DNA of 64,000 nt from Serratia sp. AKBS12 (lineage in GTDB: Bacteria > Pseudomonadota > Gammaproteobacteria > Enterobacterales > Enterobacteriaceae): the NCBI RefSeq assembly GCF_024793895.1, contig NZ_JANUSB010000015.1, positions 372,001 through 436,000 of the forward strand, read 5' to 3'. Both the position numbers and the translations under genes were made by a program. This document shows, in pieces, positions 39,084 to 50,253 of the stretch (within the stretch, counting starts at the first letter, position 1; each line of letters opens with the position of its first letter). The notes under the pieces were generated by a model. It made no database searches. It had not been told where the DNA came from and was given only the letters and a program-made list of their open reading frames with translations.

Positions 39084-40757
39084 ATGTCGACAAGTGTTTT
39101 TAATCGCCGCTGGGCGGCGTTGTTGTTGGAAGCGCTGGCTCGCCACGGGGTGCGGCACGTCTGTATCGCCCCGGGATCGCGCTCAACGCCGTTGACGTTG
39201 GCGGCGGCCGCGAACAAGGCCTTTATTTGCCACACGCATTTTGATGAACGCGGATTGGGCCATTTGGCGCTCGGGCTGGCAAAAGCCACCGGCGAACCGG
39301 TGGCAGCGATCGTTACCTCGGGTACCGCGGCGGCCAACCTTTATCCTGCACTGATAGAAGCCGGCCTGACCGGCGAACGGCTGGTGTTTTTGACCGCAGA
39401 TCGTCCACCCGAGCTGATTGACTGCGGTGCCAATCAGGCGATCCGACAAAACGGTTTGTATGCCAGCCATCCGGCGCAGAGCATTGAGCTGCCGCGTCCG
39501 ACGCCGGATATTCCCGCCAGTTGGCTGGTTTCCACCGTCGACAGCGCCATGGCGCAATTGCTGCATGGCGCGTTGCACATCAATTGCCCGTTTGCCGAGC
39601 CGTTGTACGGCGGTGACCAGCGCGAAGACGCCGACTGGTCGGACGCGCTGGGCGAGTGGTGGCATGACAGCCATCCGTGGCTGCGCCAACTGGATCCGCA
39701 TCAACCACAAAAGCAGCCAGACTGGTTCTTCTGGCGGCAGAAACGTGGCGTGGTGGTGGCCGGGCGCATGAGCGCTGCCGAGGGACTGCAATTGGCGGAA
39801 TGGGCCGGCATGCTGGGCTGGCCGTTGATCGGCGACGTATTGTCTCAGACCGGGCAACCGCTGCCATGTGCCGATCTGTGGCTGGCGCAGCCGCAGGCGC
39901 AACATTTATTGGACAACGCCCAACTGGTGCTTCAGTTTGGCAGCAGCCTGACCGGCAAGCGCGTATTGCAGTGGCAAGAACGATGCCGGCCGGAGGAGTA
40001 CTGGCTGGTTGATGATTTGCCCGGCCGACGCGATCCGGCACATCACCGCGGCCGTCGCATTCATGCCAAAGTGGCAGAATGGCTGGATCTGCACCCGGCG
40101 CAGCCGCGCTCGCCATGGGCCGGAGAGCTGGCGGCGCTGGCAGACGACGCGCTCGATGCCGTCGCCGACTATCTGGTGAACCGGTTTGGTGAGGCGCAGG
40201 TGGCACACCGCCTACCGGAACTGCTGGCGGAAAACGGCCTGCTGTTTCTTGGCAACAGTCTGATAGTACGGCTGGTCGACGCGCTGACCCAGCTGCCGCT
40301 CGGTTATCCGGTGTTCGGCAACCGCGGTGCCAGCGGCATTGACGGGCTGATTGCTACCGCCGCCGGCGTTCAGCGTGCTACCGCTAAACCGATGCTGGCT
40401 ATCGTCGGCGATCTGTCGGCGCTGTACGATCTGAATTCGCTGGCGTTGTTGCGCCAGTGCTCGGCGCCGACGGTGCTGATCGTGGTGAATAATAACGGCG
40501 GGCAAATTTTCTCGCTGTTGCCGACGCCGGAAGCCGAGCGCAACCGCTATTACTGTATGCCGCAGAACCTGGAGTTCAGCCATGCGGCAGCGATGTTCCA
40601 ACTGAATTATGCGCTGGCGGAAAACTGGGGCCAGCTGCAGCAGGCGGTGGAGCAGGGGTGGCGCCACAGTGGGGCCACCCTGATTGAATTGCAGGTGCCG
40701 CCGGCCGACGGGGCTGAAACGCTGCAACAGCTGGTTCAGCAAATGGCGGCACGCTGA
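39084..40757 (+). CDS. menD: SEPHCHC synthase MenD
   Basis: A 557-residue ThDP enzyme that joins isochorismate and the succinic semialdehyde carbanion from 2-oxoglutarate, giving SEPHCHC. Conserved stretches are [12 protein letters not shown], the glutamate in [23 protein letters not shown]-like [11 protein letters not shown] and the cofactor site [16 protein letters not shown] followed by NNNGGQIF. The start at 39084 matches the family (E. coli 556 residues); the ribosome-binding site is weak. The stop TGA overlaps the menH ATG (TGATG). Confidence 0.97.
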   Translation: MSTSVFNRRWAALLLEALARHGVRHVCIAPGSRSTPLTLAAAANKAFICHTHFDERGLGHLALGLAKATGEPVAAIVTSGTAAANLYPALIEAGLTGERLVFLTADRPPELIDCGANQAIRQNGLYASHPAQSIELPRPTPDIPASWLVSTVDSAMAQLLHGALHINCPFAEPLYGGDQREDADWSDALGEWWHDSHPWLRQLDPHQPQKQPDWFFWRQKRGVVVAGRMSAAEGLQLAEWAGMLGWPLIGDVLSQTGQPLPCADLWLAQPQAQHLLDNAQLVLQFGSSLTGKRVLQWQERCRPEEYWLVDDLPGRRDPAHHRGRRIHAKVAEWLDLHPAQPRSPWAGELAALADDALDAVADYLVNRFGEAQVAHRLPELLAENGLLFLGNSLIVRLVDALTQLPLGYPVFGNRGASGIDGLIATAAGVQRATAKPMLAIVGDLSALYDLNSLALLRQCSAPTVLIVVNNNGGQIFSLLPTPEAERNRYYCMPQNLEFSHAAAMFQLNYALAENWGQLQQAVEQGWRHSGATLIELQVPPADGAETLQQLVQQMAAR

Positions 40758-41524
40758 TGCTGGCCGCGCGCGTACTGCAGCAGGGAAACGGCGATCGGCC
40801 ATGGCTGGTGTGGCTACATGGCCTGCTGGGCAATAATAATGAATGGCGGGTCATTGCTTCGCGTTGCCCGCAATGGCCGTCGCTGGCGATTGATCTGCCC
40901 GGTCATGGCGAGTCGGTTAATCAGCGTTGTGATGATTTTGCCGATGTCAGTCGGCAGATCGTTGCCACCCTGCAACGGCACGGCATTGAACGATACTGGC
41001 TGGTGGGCTACTCCCTTGGCGGCCGGATTGCCATGTACCACGCCTGCCTCGGCGATAGCCATGGCTTGCAGGGCGTGGTGATCGAAGGCGGCAATCCTGG
41101 GCTGGCCGATCCGGTGCTGCGCGACCAGCGTCGGGTGCAAGATGCCGGCTGGGCTGCACGCTTTCGCCAGCAACCCGTCAGGCAGGTGCTGGCCGATTGG
41201 TATCAACAGCCGGTGTTTCGCGAAATGACCGAGGTTCACCGCGCGTCGCTCATCGAGGCACGTGCGGCAAACCACGGCCCGGCGGTGGCCGCGATGCTGG
41301 AAGCCACTTCGCTCGGTCGTCAGCCTTATCTGGTCCCTCTGCTACAGCAGCTGTCCCTGCCATTACGCGTGTTGTGCGGTGCCGACGATGGCAAATTCCA
41401 GCAACTGACGCGCGAAGCCGGCTTGCCGTTACGCACCATTGCGCACGCCGGCCATAACGCGCATCTGGCCAACCCGCAACATTTTGCCGAACAGCTTTAT
41501 GATTTTCTCGTTAACCCAGGTTAA
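40757..41524 (+). CDS. menH: SHCHC synthase MenH
   Basis: A 255-residue alpha/beta-hydrolase fold enzyme that removes pyruvate from SEPHCHC to give SHCHC. The catalytic triad is S86 in GYSLGG, D210 (CGADDGKF) and H233 (HAGHNAH). [10 protein letters not shown] supplies the oxyanion region. It overlaps menD by one base and is followed by menB after ten bases. Formerly called yfbB. Confidence 0.95.
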   Translation: MLAARVLQQGNGDRPWLVWLHGLLGNNNEWRVIASRCPQWPSLAIDLPGHGESVNQRCDDFADVSRQIVATLQRHGIERYWLVGYSLGGRIAMYHACLGDSHGLQGVVIEGGNPGLADPVLRDQRRVQDAGWAARFRQQPVRQVLADWYQQPVFREMTEVHRASLIEARAANHGPAVAAMLEATSLGRQPYLVPLLQQLSLPLRVLCGADDGKFQQLTREAGLPLRTIAHAGHNAHLANPQHFAEQLYDFLVNPG

Positions 41525-41534
41525 GGAACCGAAC

Positions 41535-42392
41535 ATGCTTTATCCGACAGAACAACAGCTTTACGCAGCCATTGACTGGCAAGACTGCAGCGGCGATTTC
41601 GACGATATCCTGTATCACAAATCCGCCGATGGTATTGCCAAAATCACCATTAACCGCCCGCAGGTGCGCAATGCGTTCCGTCCGCAAACGGTAAAAGAAA
41701 TGATCGATGCGTTGAGCAATGCGCGTTACGACGATGGCATTGGCACCATTATCCTGACCGGCGCTGGCGATCAGGCCTTCTGTTCCGGTGGCGATCAGAA
41801 AGTTCGTGGCGATTACGGCGGTTATAAAGATGCCAGCGGCGTGCATCACCTGAACGTACTGGATTTCCAACGTCAGATTCGCACCTGTCCGAAACCGGTC
41901 GTGGCGATGGTGGCTGGCTATTCGATCGGCGGTGGCCACGTGCTGCATATGATGTGCGATCTGACCATTGCAGCCGACAACGCCATCTTTGGCCAAACCG
42001 GGCCGAAGGTCGGTTCGTTCGACGGCGGCTGGGGGGCGTCTTACATGGCGCGCATCGTCGGCCAGAAGAAAGCGCGTGAAATCTGGTTCCTGTGCCGTCA
42101 ATACGACGCCGCCGCCGCGTTGGAGATGGGGCTGGTCAACACCGTGGTGCCATTGGCCGATCTGGAAAAAGAGACCGTGCGCTGGTGCCGTGAAATGCTG
42201 CAAAACAGCCCAATGGCGCTGCGCTGCCTGAAGGCGGCGCTGAACGCCGACTGCGACGGCCAGGCGGGGCTGCAAGAGCTGGCCGGCAACGCTACCATGC
42301 TGTTCTACATGACCGATGAAGGCCAGGAAGGGCGCAATGCGTTTAACGAAAAGCGCCAGCCCGACTTCAGTAAATTCAAGCGTAATCCGTAA
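41535..42392 (+). CDS. menB: 1,4-dihydroxy-2-naphthoyl-CoA synthase MenB
   Basis: A 285-residue crotonase-fold enzyme that closes the second ring of the naphthoquinone from o-succinylbenzoyl-CoA. Family signatures are [45 protein letters not shown] and [23 protein letters not shown] lies eight bases before the ATG; the family length is identical, so an upstream extension into menH was rejected. The stop overlaps the menC ATG (TAATG). Confidence 0.97.
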   Translation: MLYPTEQQLYAAIDWQDCSGDFDDILYHKSADGIAKITINRPQVRNAFRPQTVKEMIDALSNARYDDGIGTIILTGAGDQAFCSGGDQKVRGDYGGYKDASGVHHLNVLDFQRQIRTCPKPVVAMVAGYSIGGGHVLHMMCDLTIAADNAIFGQTGPKVGSFDGGWGASYMARIVGQKKAREIWFLCRQYDAAAALEMGLVNTVVPLADLEKETVRWCREMLQNSPMALRCLKAALNADCDGQAGLQELAGNATMLFYMTDEGQEGRNAFNEKRQPDFSKFKRNP

Positions 42393-43375
42393 TGACGGCC
42401 TCACTGCGTAACGCCGCCGTCTATCGCTACAGCCTGCCGATGGAGGCGGGCGTGGTACTGCGCCATCAGCGGTTGAAAACGCGCGACGGCTTGCTGGTGC
42501 ATCTGCAACAGGGCGAACGGCACGGATGGGGCGAAATTGCGCCGCTGCCTGAATTCAGCAGCGAAACGCTGGAGCAGGCGCAGCAGGCGACGCAGGCATG
42601 GTTAACGCGCTGGCTGGCCGGGGAGCTGCCGGACGACGATGCGCTGCCGTCGGTGGCGTTTGGCATCAGTTGCGCCCTGGCTGAGCTGGAGCAACGCCTG
42701 CCGTTGGCTGCGGACTACCGCACTGCACCGCTGTGTACCGGCGATCCGGATGCGCTGTTTGCGCTACTTGATGCGCTGCCGGGCGACAAGGTCGCCAAGA
42801 TCAAGGTCGGGCTGTATGAAGCGGTGCGTGATGGCATGATAGTCAATGTGCTGCTGGAAGCGTTGCCTGACCTGCGCTTGCGGCTGGACGCCAACCGCAG
42901 TTGGACGCGCGCCAAAGCCGAGGGTTTTGCCAGGTACGTTAATCCGGCGTGGCGCAACCGCATCGCCTTTCTCGAGGAACCTTGCAAAACGCCTGATGAA
43001 TCACGCGCCTTCGCGCAGGAAACCGGTATCGCCATTGCCTGGGATGAAAGCGTGCGCGAGCCGGGTTTTGCGGTGCGGGCCGAGCCGGGCGTGGCGGCCA
43101 TCATAATCAAACCGACGCTGACCGGCAGCCTGACGCGCTGCCGGCAATTGGTGCAGCAGGCGCAGCAGGCCGGATTGACCGCGGTGATCAGCTCCAGCAT
43201 TGAGTCCAGTCTGGGACTAAGTCAATTGGCGCGCATCGCGCATTGGCTGACACCGGACACCGTGCCGGGGCTGGATACGCTGAACCTGATGCAGGCGCAG
43301 CTACTGCGTGCCTGGCCGGAAAGTGATTTGCCGCTGCTGGACGTCGATGCATTGGAGTGCCTATGGCGCCGTTGA
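42392..43375 (+). CDS. menC: o-Succinylbenzoate synthase MenC
   Basis: A 327-residue enolase-superfamily enzyme that dehydrates SHCHC to o-succinylbenzoate. The acid/base lysines K138 (AKIKVG) and K240 (IIIKPT) and the magnesium ligands D166 (RLDANRSW), E195 (FLEEPC) and D218 (AWDESVRE) keep the E. coli spacing with a constant shift of five residues. It overlaps menB by one base and menE by 13 bases. Confidence 0.96.
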   Translation: MTASLRNAAVYRYSLPMEAGVVLRHQRLKTRDGLLVHLQQGERHGWGEIAPLPEFSSETLEQAQQATQAWLTRWLAGELPDDDALPSVAFGISCALAELEQRLPLAADYRTAPLCTGDPDALFALLDALPGDKVAKIKVGLYEAVRDGMIVNVLLEALPDLRLRLDANRSWTRAKAEGFARYVNPAWRNRIAFLEEPCKTPDESRAFAQETGIAIAWDESVREPGFAVRAEPGVAAIIIKPTLTGSLTRCRQLVQQAQQAGLTAVISSSIESSLGLSQLARIAHWLTPDTVPGLDTLNLMQAQLLRAWPESDLPLLDVDALECLWRR

Positions 43376-44745
43376 CCGACTGGCCCTGGCGTCACTGGGC
43401 TGCCCAGCGTGCGCAGGACACGGCGTTGATTGTCGGCCGGCAACGCGTCAGCTGGCAGGCGCTGCAATCGCGTATTGATGCGCTGGCAGCGGATTTTCAG
43501 TTTCAGGGGGTAACGCCCGGCTGTGGCGTGGCACTGTGTGGCAAAAACGGCTATCCGCTGTTACTGGCCTATCTGGCGTTACTGCAATGCGGTGCGCGGT
43601 TGCTGCCGTTCAATCCGATACTGCCAACGCCACTGCTGAACGCATTGTTACCGGAGCTGGACGTGCAGTTTGCCTTCAGCCCGCAAGGGCTACCGACCCT
43701 GCCGGCAGGCGTAAAGGCGCTAATGCCGCCGACTACCCGTCAACGGCTGCCGACAATCCCGTACTGGGACAGCCAGCGATTGGCGACCCTGACGCTGACG
43801 TCCGGCTCCAGCGGCATGCCCAAAGCCGCGGCGCACAGCTTTGCCGGGCATTTAGCCAGCGCCGCCGGCGTATTGCAGCTGATGGACTTTCAACCGCAGG
43901 ACTGCTGGTTGCTTTCACTACCGCTGTTCCACGTTTCCGGTCAGGGCATCGTCTGGCGCTGGCTGGCGGCAGGCGCACAGTTGGCGGTGCGCAATATGCG
44001 GCCATTGAGCGAGGCGTTGGACGGATGCAGTCATGCGTCGCTGGTGCCCACGCAGCTTTGGCGCTTGCTCAGCCAGCCGCAGACCACGCATTCGCTGAAG
44101 GAAGTGCTGCTTGGCGGCGCGATGATCCCGGTGTCGCTGACCGAACAGGCCGAAGCGGCGGGCATCCGCTGCTGGTGTGGCTACGGCCTGACGGAGCTGG
44201 CGTCGACCGTGTGTGCCAAACGTGCCGATGCGCTGCCGGGCGTCGGTCTGCCGCTCGCCGGGCGCGAGATCAGGCTGGTAGAGGGTGAAGTATGGATCCG
44301 TGCGCAAAGTCTGGCATTGGGCTATTGGCGCAACGGTGCGCTGCACCCGCTGGTTGACCGGCAAGGCTGGTTCCATACGCGCGATCGCGGAGTGATGGAA
44401 CAGGGCGAACTGCGTATTCTCGGTCGCTTGGACAACCTGTTCTTTTGCGGTGGCGAAGGCGTACAACCCGAAGACGTGGAGCGGATATTTGCCGAGCACC
44501 CGCAGATTTCACAGGTGTTTGTGGTGCCGGTCGACGATGCCGAATTCGGCCAGCGGCCGGTGGCGGTAGTCGAGGCGGAGGGGGAGTTGACGCTGGACGC
44601 CTTGCTGGCCTGGTCACAGGCGCGGCTGGCCAATTTCCAGCGGCCGGTAGCGTTGCTACGCTTGCCGGAAGCGTTGAAAAACGGTGGCATCAAGGTGGCT
44701 CGGCGGCAGGTACAGGAGTGGGCGGCGCAATCGGTACGGCAGTAG
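43363..44745 (+). CDS. menE: o-Succinylbenzoate-CoA ligase MenE
   Basis: A 460-residue acyl-activating (ANL) enzyme that makes o-succinylbenzoyl-CoA, the MenB substrate. The P-loop-like [13 protein letters not shown], the [10 protein letters not shown] stretch, [10 protein letters not shown], the hinge RDRG and the C-terminal lysine in [10 protein letters not shown] are present. ATG 43363 has GGAG five bases upstream and the family N terminus DWPWRHW, so an upstream GTG at 43357 was not used. It is the last gene of the menDHBCE run. Confidence 0.95.
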   Translation: MAPLTDWPWRHWAAQRAQDTALIVGRQRVSWQALQSRIDALAADFQFQGVTPGCGVALCGKNGYPLLLAYLALLQCGARLLPFNPILPTPLLNALLPELDVQFAFSPQGLPTLPAGVKALMPPTTRQRLPTIPYWDSQRLATLTLTSGSSGMPKAAAHSFAGHLASAAGVLQLMDFQPQDCWLLSLPLFHVSGQGIVWRWLAAGAQLAVRNMRPLSEALDGCSHASLVPTQLWRLLSQPQTTHSLKEVLLGGAMIPVSLTEQAEAAGIRCWCGYGLTELASTVCAKRADALPGVGLPLAGREIRLVEGEVWIRAQSLALGYWRNGALHPLVDRQGWFHTRDRGVMEQGELRILGRLDNLFFCGGEGVQPEDVERIFAEHPQISQVFVVPVDDAEFGQRPVAVVEAEGELTLDALLAWSQARLANFQRPVALLRLPEALKNGGIKVARRQVQEWAAQSVRQ

Positions 44746-44759
44746 AGTTGCCACGAAAC

Positions 44760-44782
44760 GCAGGGGCGTATGACGCCCCTGC
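44760..44782. terminator. Hairpin between convergent menE and catalase genes
   Basis: A 9-bp GC-rich stem (GCAGGGGCG and CGCCCCTGC) with a 5-base loop, 15 bases after menE and 12 from the catalase stop. There is no T run on the menE side and only GTTT on the other, so termination is probable but not certain. Confidence 0.55.
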
Positions 44783-44793
44783 CAGGATGACGC

Positions 44794-46230
44794 TTACTGA
44801 ATGCCCAACGCCTTGGCGACGCCGGCGCCGTAAGCGGGATGAACCTTGGTGAACAGTTCTATCTGGCGGCGCTGAATCGCTTCCGGTACCTGCGACAGTT
44901 CACCGGCAATGCGGTTAAACATACGCTGGTGCTCCTCCTCCGTCAGCAGTTCGAACAGCGCACGCGGCTGGCTGTAGTAATCCTCATCTTCACGATGATT
45001 CCAGCGGTCGGCGGCGCCCTCGAGGCTTAATGGTGGTTCGCTGAAGTCCGGTTGCTCCTGGAACAGGCCGAAACTGTTGGGCTCATAGGTCGGGCCATTG
45101 CCGCTGTTGCCGTCCACGCGCATCGCGCCGTCGCGGTGGTAGTTGTGGAACGGGCATTTGGCAGCGTTCACCGGGATCTGATGATGGTTGACGCCCAGAC
45201 GATAGCGGTGTGCATCGCCATAAGAGAATAAACGCCCCTGCAACATTTTGTCCGGCGAGAAACTGACGCCAGGCACCACATTGGCCGGGTTCATGGCCAC
45301 CTGCTCCACTTCCGCGAAATAATTATCCGGGTTACGGTTCAGTTCGAAGTAGCCGACGTCAATCAACGGGTAGTCGGCGTGCGGCCAGACCTTGGTCAGA
45401 TCGAACGGGTTATAAGGGGTTTGTGAGGCCTGATGTTCCGGCATGATCTGCACCTGCAGATTCCAGCGTGGGAAGTCGCCACGTTCGATGGCGTCGAACA
45501 GATCGCGCTGTGAGCTTTCGCGATCCTTGGCAATGATCGCTTCTGCTTCGTCATCCATCAGATTTTCAATGCCCTGCTGGCAACGGAAGTGGAATTTTAC
45601 CCAGAAACGCTGGTTGTCGGCGTTGATAAAGCTGTAGGTATGGCTGCCAAAGCCGTGCATATGGCGATAGGATTTTGGAATGCCACGATCGCTGAAGTCG
45701 ATAGTCAACTGGTGCAGTGATTCCGGCAGGTGCGAGAAGAAGTCCCATTTGTACACCGGATTGCGCAGGTTGGTGCGGGGATCGCGCTTGACCACGTGGT
45801 TGAGATCCGGGAACTTCAGCGGATCGCGCAGATAAAACACCGGCGTGTCGTTGCCGACCAGATCCCAGTTGCCTTCTTCGGTGTAGAATTTCATGGCAAA
45901 GCCGCGAATGTCACGTTCGGCATCCGCTGCGCCGCGTTCGCCGGCAACGGTGGAGAATCGAACAAACATATCGGTTTTTTTGCCAACGTCAGAGAACAGC
46001 TTGGCGCGTGTGTATCGGCTGATATCGTGCGTGACGGTGAAGGTGCCGTAAGCGCCAGAACCCTTGGCGTGCATGCGACGTTCCGGGATGACTTCGCGAT
46101 CAAAGTGAGCCAGCTTTTCCAGGAACCAGACGTCCTGAAGCAGCATTGGTCCGCGTTTACCTGCCGTAATGACATTATTGTTATCTACTACCGGCGCGCC
46201 GGCAGCGGTGGTCAATCCTTTCTTGCTCAT
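44794..46230 (-). CDS. katA: Monofunctional haem catalase, small-subunit (clade 3)
   Basis: A 478-residue catalase very close in sequence and length to the Proteus mirabilis enzyme. Catalytic residues H54 ([12 protein letters not shown]) and N127 (LVGNDTPVF) and the proximal haem ligand Y337 ([13 protein letters not shown]) are at the same positions when the second ATG, 46230, is taken as the start; it is six bases after AAGGAG. There is no signal peptide, so it acts in the cytoplasm against hydrogen peroxide. It stands alone between menE and yfaZ, a place where E. coli has no catalase. Confidence 0.95.
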   Translation of the reverse strand: MSKKGLTTAAGAPVVDNNNVITAGKRGPMLLQDVWFLEKLAHFDREVIPERRMHAKGSGAYGTFTVTHDISRYTRAKLFSDVGKKTDMFVRFSTVAGERGAADAERDIRGFAMKFYTEEGNWDLVGNDTPVFYLRDPLKFPDLNHVVKRDPRTNLRNPVYKWDFFSHLPESLHQLTIDFSDRGIPKSYRHMHGFGSHTYSFINADNQRFWVKFHFRCQQGIENLMDDEAEAIIAKDRESSQRDLFDAIERGDFPRWNLQVQIMPEHQASQTPYNPFDLTKVWPHADYPLIDVGYFELNRNPDNYFAEVEQVAMNPANVVPGVSFSPDKMLQGRLFSYGDAHRYRLGVNHHQIPVNAAKCPFHNYHRDGAMRVDGNSGNGPTYEPNSFGLFQEQPDFSEPPLSLEGAADRWNHREDEDYYSQPRALFELLTEEEHQRMFNRIAGELSQVPEAIQRRQIELFTKVHPAYGAGVAKALGIQ

Positions 46231-46560
46231 CATGTGCTCCTTTACGGTACTGCATTTAGATGTGACAGCTCATACTCGGGTGACTTCACGTCCACAATTC
46301 TATGACGCAGGGGAAATCACGCCCTGACCTCTGTCAAAGTCACCATTAGTTGTAACGCTATTATTTAGCCTCGGCAAATAGGTGACAGTTATCGTTGCGA
46401 TAACGCCCGGAAATGGATCAATTATTTACAATTTGCTGAAAAATTTAGAGATTTTCTGACCTATTACCGAACATCTTGCGCCATCGTTCGGTTACACTCT
46501 CCAGCGCAACAAACCAGGTTAATACATCATTGATGATGAAAAAATGACGAAGAGGATACA
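46231..46560. promoter_or_regulatory. Divergent catalase/yfaZ control region
   Basis: 330 bases with no gene. The main visible element is a perfect inverted repeat at 46388-46404 (GTTATCG-TTG-CGATAAC). No clear OxyR site was recognised, although one would be expected for a catalase. The yfaZ ribosome-binding site (GAAGAGGA) is close to its ATG. Confidence 0.45.
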
Positions 46561-47103
46561 ATGAAAAAGACTTTAGTCGCGTGTGCAGCAGGTTTGCTGC
46601 TTGTGGCTGGCTCGGCCAATGCCATCAGCGTTACCGGCGAAGCAGGGGAGCACTACACCAATCTTGGCGTGGGTTTTGGCACCACCTCGGGTGGACTGGC
46701 GGTCAGCGGGAACTGGGCGCATAGTGACAAAGACGGCGATATCGCCGGGTTGGGATTAGGCTTGAACGTGCCACTCGGGCCGCTGATGGCAACGGTCGGC
46801 GGCAAGGCGTTGTACCTTGGGCCAAAGGACGGTGACGACGGTTATGCGGTCGCGGTCGGCGGTGGCTTGCAATTACCGCTGGGCAAGCAGTTCGCACTGT
46901 TTGGCGAAGGATATTATGCCCCTGATTCGCTCTCCAGCGGCGTGGAGAATTATACCGAAGCCAACGCCGGCGTGCGTTGGAACGTTTTCCGTCCATTGTC
47001 GGTGACGGCCGGTTATCGTTATATCGAGATGGCAGGGAAGGACGGCCAGCGCGATAACGTACTGGCTGACGGCCCCTACCTCGGTGCCAGCCTGGATTTC
47101 TAA
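46561..47103 (+). CDS. yfaZ: YfaZ-family outer-membrane protein
   Basis: A 180-residue predicted outer-membrane beta-barrel. A Sec signal peptide ends after residue 21 (GSANA-ISV). The mature part has alternating hydrophobic strands and the family stretches GEAGEHYTNLGVG, NVPLGPLMATVGGKA and SPDSLSSGV-like APDSLSSGVENYTEANAG, ending in an aromatic residue (LDF), typical of barrel proteins. The length equals E. coli YfaZ. Function is unknown. Confidence 0.92.
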   Translation: MKKTLVACAAGLLLVAGSANAISVTGEAGEHYTNLGVGFGTTSGGLAVSGNWAHSDKDGDIAGLGLGLNVPLGPLMATVGGKALYLGPKDGDDGYAVAVGGGLQLPLGKQFALFGEGYYAPDSLSSGVENYTEANAGVRWNVFRPLSVTAGYRYIEMAGKDGQRDNVLADGPYLGASLDF

Positions 47104-47120
47104 GCGGTATGAATATGTGC

Positions 47121-47148
47121 AAGGCGCGAATTTCTTCGCGCCTTTTTT
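47121..47148. terminator. Terminator between convergent yfaZ and tyrP
   Basis: A stem of nine to ten base pairs (AAGGCGCGAA and TTCGCGCCTT) with a short loop, followed by T on the plus strand. It lies 17 bases after yfaZ and 15 before the tyrP stop. Confidence 0.85.
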
Positions 47149-47163
47149 ACATCGGCTTTGTCT

Positions 47164-48372
47164 TTAGCCGACGGCGGGTAGCATGCCGCTGGCGATGCCC
47201 AGTTGAATGGCGATGACGGTTATGCCGCAGATAAACACCAACGCCAGGGCAGGCGTTCCACCCCAGACACGATAGTGCGCCTGATGCTGGCGGCGGGTTT
47301 TCCACACCAGCAGCGACGGCAGCAGCAACGCCAATACCGACAGGGCGATGGCGGCAAACCCCAGCGCCAGCACAAAACCGCGCGGGTAAAACAGCGCGAA
47401 CACCAGCGGTGGCAGGAAGGTGATCAACCCGGTCTGCAAGCGACCGCGGGCATTATCCTGGCGCTTGCACAAATCGGCCAGAAAATCGAACAGCCCAAGC
47501 GATACGCCAAGGAACGAGGTTGCCAGCGCCAGATCGGCAAACAGATGCACCGCCAGTTCGACGTGCGGCGTGGCTACCACGTCACGCACCGCCTGCAACA
47601 GGCCGTTTAAGCCTGCCTGCTGTGCCAGGATACCGACAAAGGTATCGGAACCGATGCTGCCCAGCGTCGCCAACTGCCAGAAGATATAGGCGATCAGCGG
47701 GATGGCGCTGCCGACGATAAATATCCAGCGCAGCTTGCGAATATTGCCGCCCATATAATTAACGATGCTCGGTACGCTGCCATGGAAACCAAACGAGGTG
47801 AAAATCACCGGAATGGCCGACAACGCCAGTCCCTGTTCCAACGGTAAGGTTATCAGATTGGTCTGGTGAATGTTCGGCAGCATCAGACCGAGCATGACGA
47901 TGAGAAAGACGATTTTGGCGCTGAACAAAATGCGATTGAACAGATCGACCGAGTGAGTGCCAATGCACACCACGCCGCCCGCCACCACGGTGAACAGCAA
48001 CACGCCGAGCGATGTCGGGACGCTGTGCGCGGTCCATTGGCTGATGCTGGCAGCCAGCAGTTCACCCGCTCCGCTGATGTAGGCAGCGGTCAGGGCATAC
48101 ATCAGAAACATCATGCTGAAGCTGGTCAGCCACTGTCCACCGCCGCCAAGGTAGCGCTTCGCCAGAGTACCAAGGCCAGTATCGGCCTGCTCATGCTGAT
48201 AAACCTCCACCAGCAGCAAAGCGGTATAACACATCAATAACCATAGCCCGACCAGTAAAGCCAGGGTGACGCCGAAACCAACGCCGGCGGCAGCCAGTGG
48301 CATGGCCAGCATTCCGGCGCCAATGGTGGTGCCTGCCACGATAAAAACACTGCCAAGAGTGCGATTCTTCAC
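47164..48372 (-). CDS. tyrP: Tyrosine permease TyrP
   Basis: A 402-residue inner-membrane transporter of the hydroxy/aromatic amino acid permease family with eleven predicted helices. The N terminus is nearly identical to E. coli TyrP, and [20 protein letters not shown]-like and [13 protein letters not shown] stretches are conserved. It imports tyrosine by proton symport. No TyrR box close to the E. coli consensus was seen upstream. In E. coli tyrP lies elsewhere, so the position beside yfaZ differs. Confidence 0.92.
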   Translation of the reverse strand: MKNRTLGSVFIVAGTTIGAGMLAMPLAAAGVGFGVTLALLVGLWLLMCYTALLLVEVYQHEQADTGLGTLAKRYLGGGGQWLTSFSMMFLMYALTAAYISGAGELLAASISQWTAHSVPTSLGVLLFTVVAGGVVCIGTHSVDLFNRILFSAKIVFLIVMLGLMLPNIHQTNLITLPLEQGLALSAIPVIFTSFGFHGSVPSIVNYMGGNIRKLRWIFIVGSAIPLIAYIFWQLATLGSIGSDTFVGILAQQAGLNGLLQAVRDVVATPHVELAVHLFADLALATSFLGVSLGLFDFLADLCKRQDNARGRLQTGLITFLPPLVFALFYPRGFVLALGFAAIALSVLALLLPSLLVWKTRRQHQAHYRVWGGTPALALVFICGITVIAIQLGIASGMLPAVG

Positions 48373-48483
48373 GTTTTTCTCTACCAGCCAATGATTTTGG
48401 AAAATTATAGGTAATCAATTCAGTGTGCGGCAGGATAGTTGAACGATGATTTTGTGTCAAATGAGCGTTACGGGAGCTGTACA

Positions 48484-48497
48484 GTTATCGTTACGAT
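48484..48497. promoter_or_regulatory. GTTATCG-type inverted repeat between tyrP and yfaY
   Basis: GTTATCGTTACGAT contains the dyad ATCG-TTA-CGAT and differs by one base from the core of the element at 46388. It lies 112 bases upstream of tyrP and 120 upstream of yfaY. Function is unknown. Confidence 0.3.
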
Positions 48498-48616
48498 CCT
48501 GCGGGCGGCACGCCAGCGCAAAAAAATGCGTTATGCAGTAATAAAACCGTCACCAACGGTGAAAAGTTATTTACAGGCTTCTATAGTGGAATGACCAGAA
48601 AATGTGGGAGAGATCA

Positions 48617-49813
48617 ATGTTAAGGGTTGAGATGCTCAGCACCGGTGATGAGGTGCTGCATGGACAAATTATTGATACCAATGCTGCCTGGTTGGCAGAT
48701 TATCTGTTCCAGCAAGGGCTACCGATGAGCGGGCGTGAAACGGTCGGGGATAGTCTCTCCTCCCTGATCGCAACCTTGCAGGAGCGTAGCCAGATTGCCG
48801 ACGTGCTGATCGTCAATGGCGGGCTGGGGCCGACCAGTGACGATCTCAGTGCGCTGGCGGCAGCCAGGGCGGCCGGCGTTGAGCTGATTGAGCACCCGCA
48901 ATGGATCGCCCGCATGGAGGCATTCTTCGCCGAGCGGGGACGCCCGATGGCCGCGTCCAACCGCAAGCAGGCGCAAATCCCGGCCAATGCCGAGATGCTG
49001 GACAACAGCGTGGGCACCGCCTGCGGTTTTGCTCTGCAACTGAATAAATGCTGGATGTTCTTCACTCCCGGCGTGCCATCGGAATTCAAGGTGATGGTTG
49101 AACAGCAGATTTTACCGCGACTACAGCAACGATTTCGCTTACCGGAACCGCCACTGTGTCTGCGTTTGACCACTTTTGGCACCTCTGAAAGCGACCTGGC
49201 TGCCGAACTGGACGGTATGCCGCTGCCGCCGGAGGTGGTGCTGGGCTATCGCTCGTCCAGCCCGATAATCGAGCTCAAGCTGACGGGACCGGTTGCGCAG
49301 CGTACGGCGATGGAGAGCGCCTGGCAGCGCGTGCGTCAGGTGGCAGGGGATAACATTATCTTTGAAGGCACCGTTGGCCTGCCGGCGTTGCTCGCCGAGC
49401 AGTTGCACCAACGGGGATTGAAACTGGCATTAAGCGAGCAGTTCAGCGCCGGGTTGATCAATTTGCAGTTACAGAGTGCAGGCGCCCCGCTGGCAGGCGG
49501 TGAACTGCTGCCGGATTACTGTAGCGAAACCCTGGAGCTGCTATTGGCACGCGCGCAGTCGTTGGCGCAGCTGACCGGCGCTTCATTGGCGCTGGCGGTG
49601 AGCGCCATGCAGGGCGAACAGGTCAGCATCGCACTGTATACGCCACAGGGCCGTTTTGGCCAAACCGTGCGTTATCGCGCGTCGCGCCACGGCTTGCGTT
49701 TGCGCCAGGAGTCGGTAGCGATGCTGGCGCTGGACATGCTGCGTCGCTGGCTGGCCGGTGGGCAAGTCTGCGGTAAAAACGGCTGGTTGGAGATTGTGGA
49801 AACCATCGAATAG
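48617..49813 (+). CDS. yfaY: CinA-like protein YfaY
   Basis: A 398-residue member of the CinA family with an N-terminal molybdopterin-binding-like (MoCF/COG1058) domain, seen in STGDEVLHGQIIDTNAAWLA and NGGLGPTSDDLSALAAA. In some CinA proteins this domain is an ADP-ribose pyrophosphatase and the C-terminal domain an NMN deamidase; the C-terminal half here is divergent, as in E. coli YfaY, so that activity is doubtful. The start at 48617 has GGGAG seven bases upstream; a reading from 48602 adds five residues. Confidence 0.92.
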   Translation: MLRVEMLSTGDEVLHGQIIDTNAAWLADYLFQQGLPMSGRETVGDSLSSLIATLQERSQIADVLIVNGGLGPTSDDLSALAAARAAGVELIEHPQWIARMEAFFAERGRPMAASNRKQAQIPANAEMLDNSVGTACGFALQLNKCWMFFTPGVPSEFKVMVEQQILPRLQQRFRLPEPPLCLRLTTFGTSESDLAAELDGMPLPPEVVLGYRSSSPIIELKLTGPVAQRTAMESAWQRVRQVAGDNIIFEGTVGLPALLAEQLHQRGLKLALSEQFSAGLINLQLQSAGAPLAGGELLPDYCSETLELLLARAQSLAQLTGASLALAVSAMQGEQVSIALYTPQGRFGQTVRYRASRHGLRLRQESVAMLALDMLRRWLAGGQVCGKNGWLEIVETIE

Positions 49814-50253
49814 GCAATTGTTGGTGTTAATGATATATCCCTTAGTAATCATAATACGATAGGGATGTTCGTTGCCGGCAATGCCGTTATTCTGCTTGCG
49901 GGTGCTTGAGACTGTTCGTCTTGGGCATGATGTGACAAGGCGGATAGATGAAAGCCCCAGGCTGACCTTCAATCAGAATGGGCCGCACATACCGCCGAGA
50001 CAGCGGTATGGTTGCCCCTTCACACCAAGGAGGCAGGCATGTATAAAAACATGCGCCATACCCGTTAGCTCTTGGATATATTATGGTTTTTATATTTGTA
50101 TAGATGATCAAAGATCGTTTTTGCGGGTTGGAAATCTAGCAGAAAGGGATCGTTGTCCTAATGACGTTACCCGGTATGTGAAGTGGTAAGTCATAGGGCG
50201 GGGTAACAACCCCGTCGTTTGGTTTCCAGGCGCGGTTTCAGGCTGCCAACCGA
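49814..50253. other. 440-bp region between yfaY and yfaE
   Basis: No convincing gene. The reading frames here are short and lack family resemblance. Visible structures are an ATCCCT/AGGGAT inverted repeat near 49837-49866, a small hairpin ACCGC/GCGGT around 49992-50008, and a hairpin CGGGGT/ACCCCG at 50199-50214, which is close to the end of yfaE and may end the nrd transcript. The region is richer in AT than the genes on both sides. Confidence 0.5.

Noticed and set aside
48555-48580. Possible TyrR box TGAAAAGTTATTTACA upstream of tyrP and yfaY
   Set aside because: The spacing between half-sites is four, not six, and the left half-site has a mismatch, so it does not fit the TyrR consensus.
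50044-50090. Possible fourth ERIC end (CATACCCGTTAGCTC)
   Set aside because: Only the terminal ATACCCGT matches; the central ERIC inverted repeat and the opposite end are absent.
49872-50189. 105-codon open frame between yfaY and yfaE
   Set aside because: No family resemblance and low coding quality; the region reads as a spacer between convergent genes.
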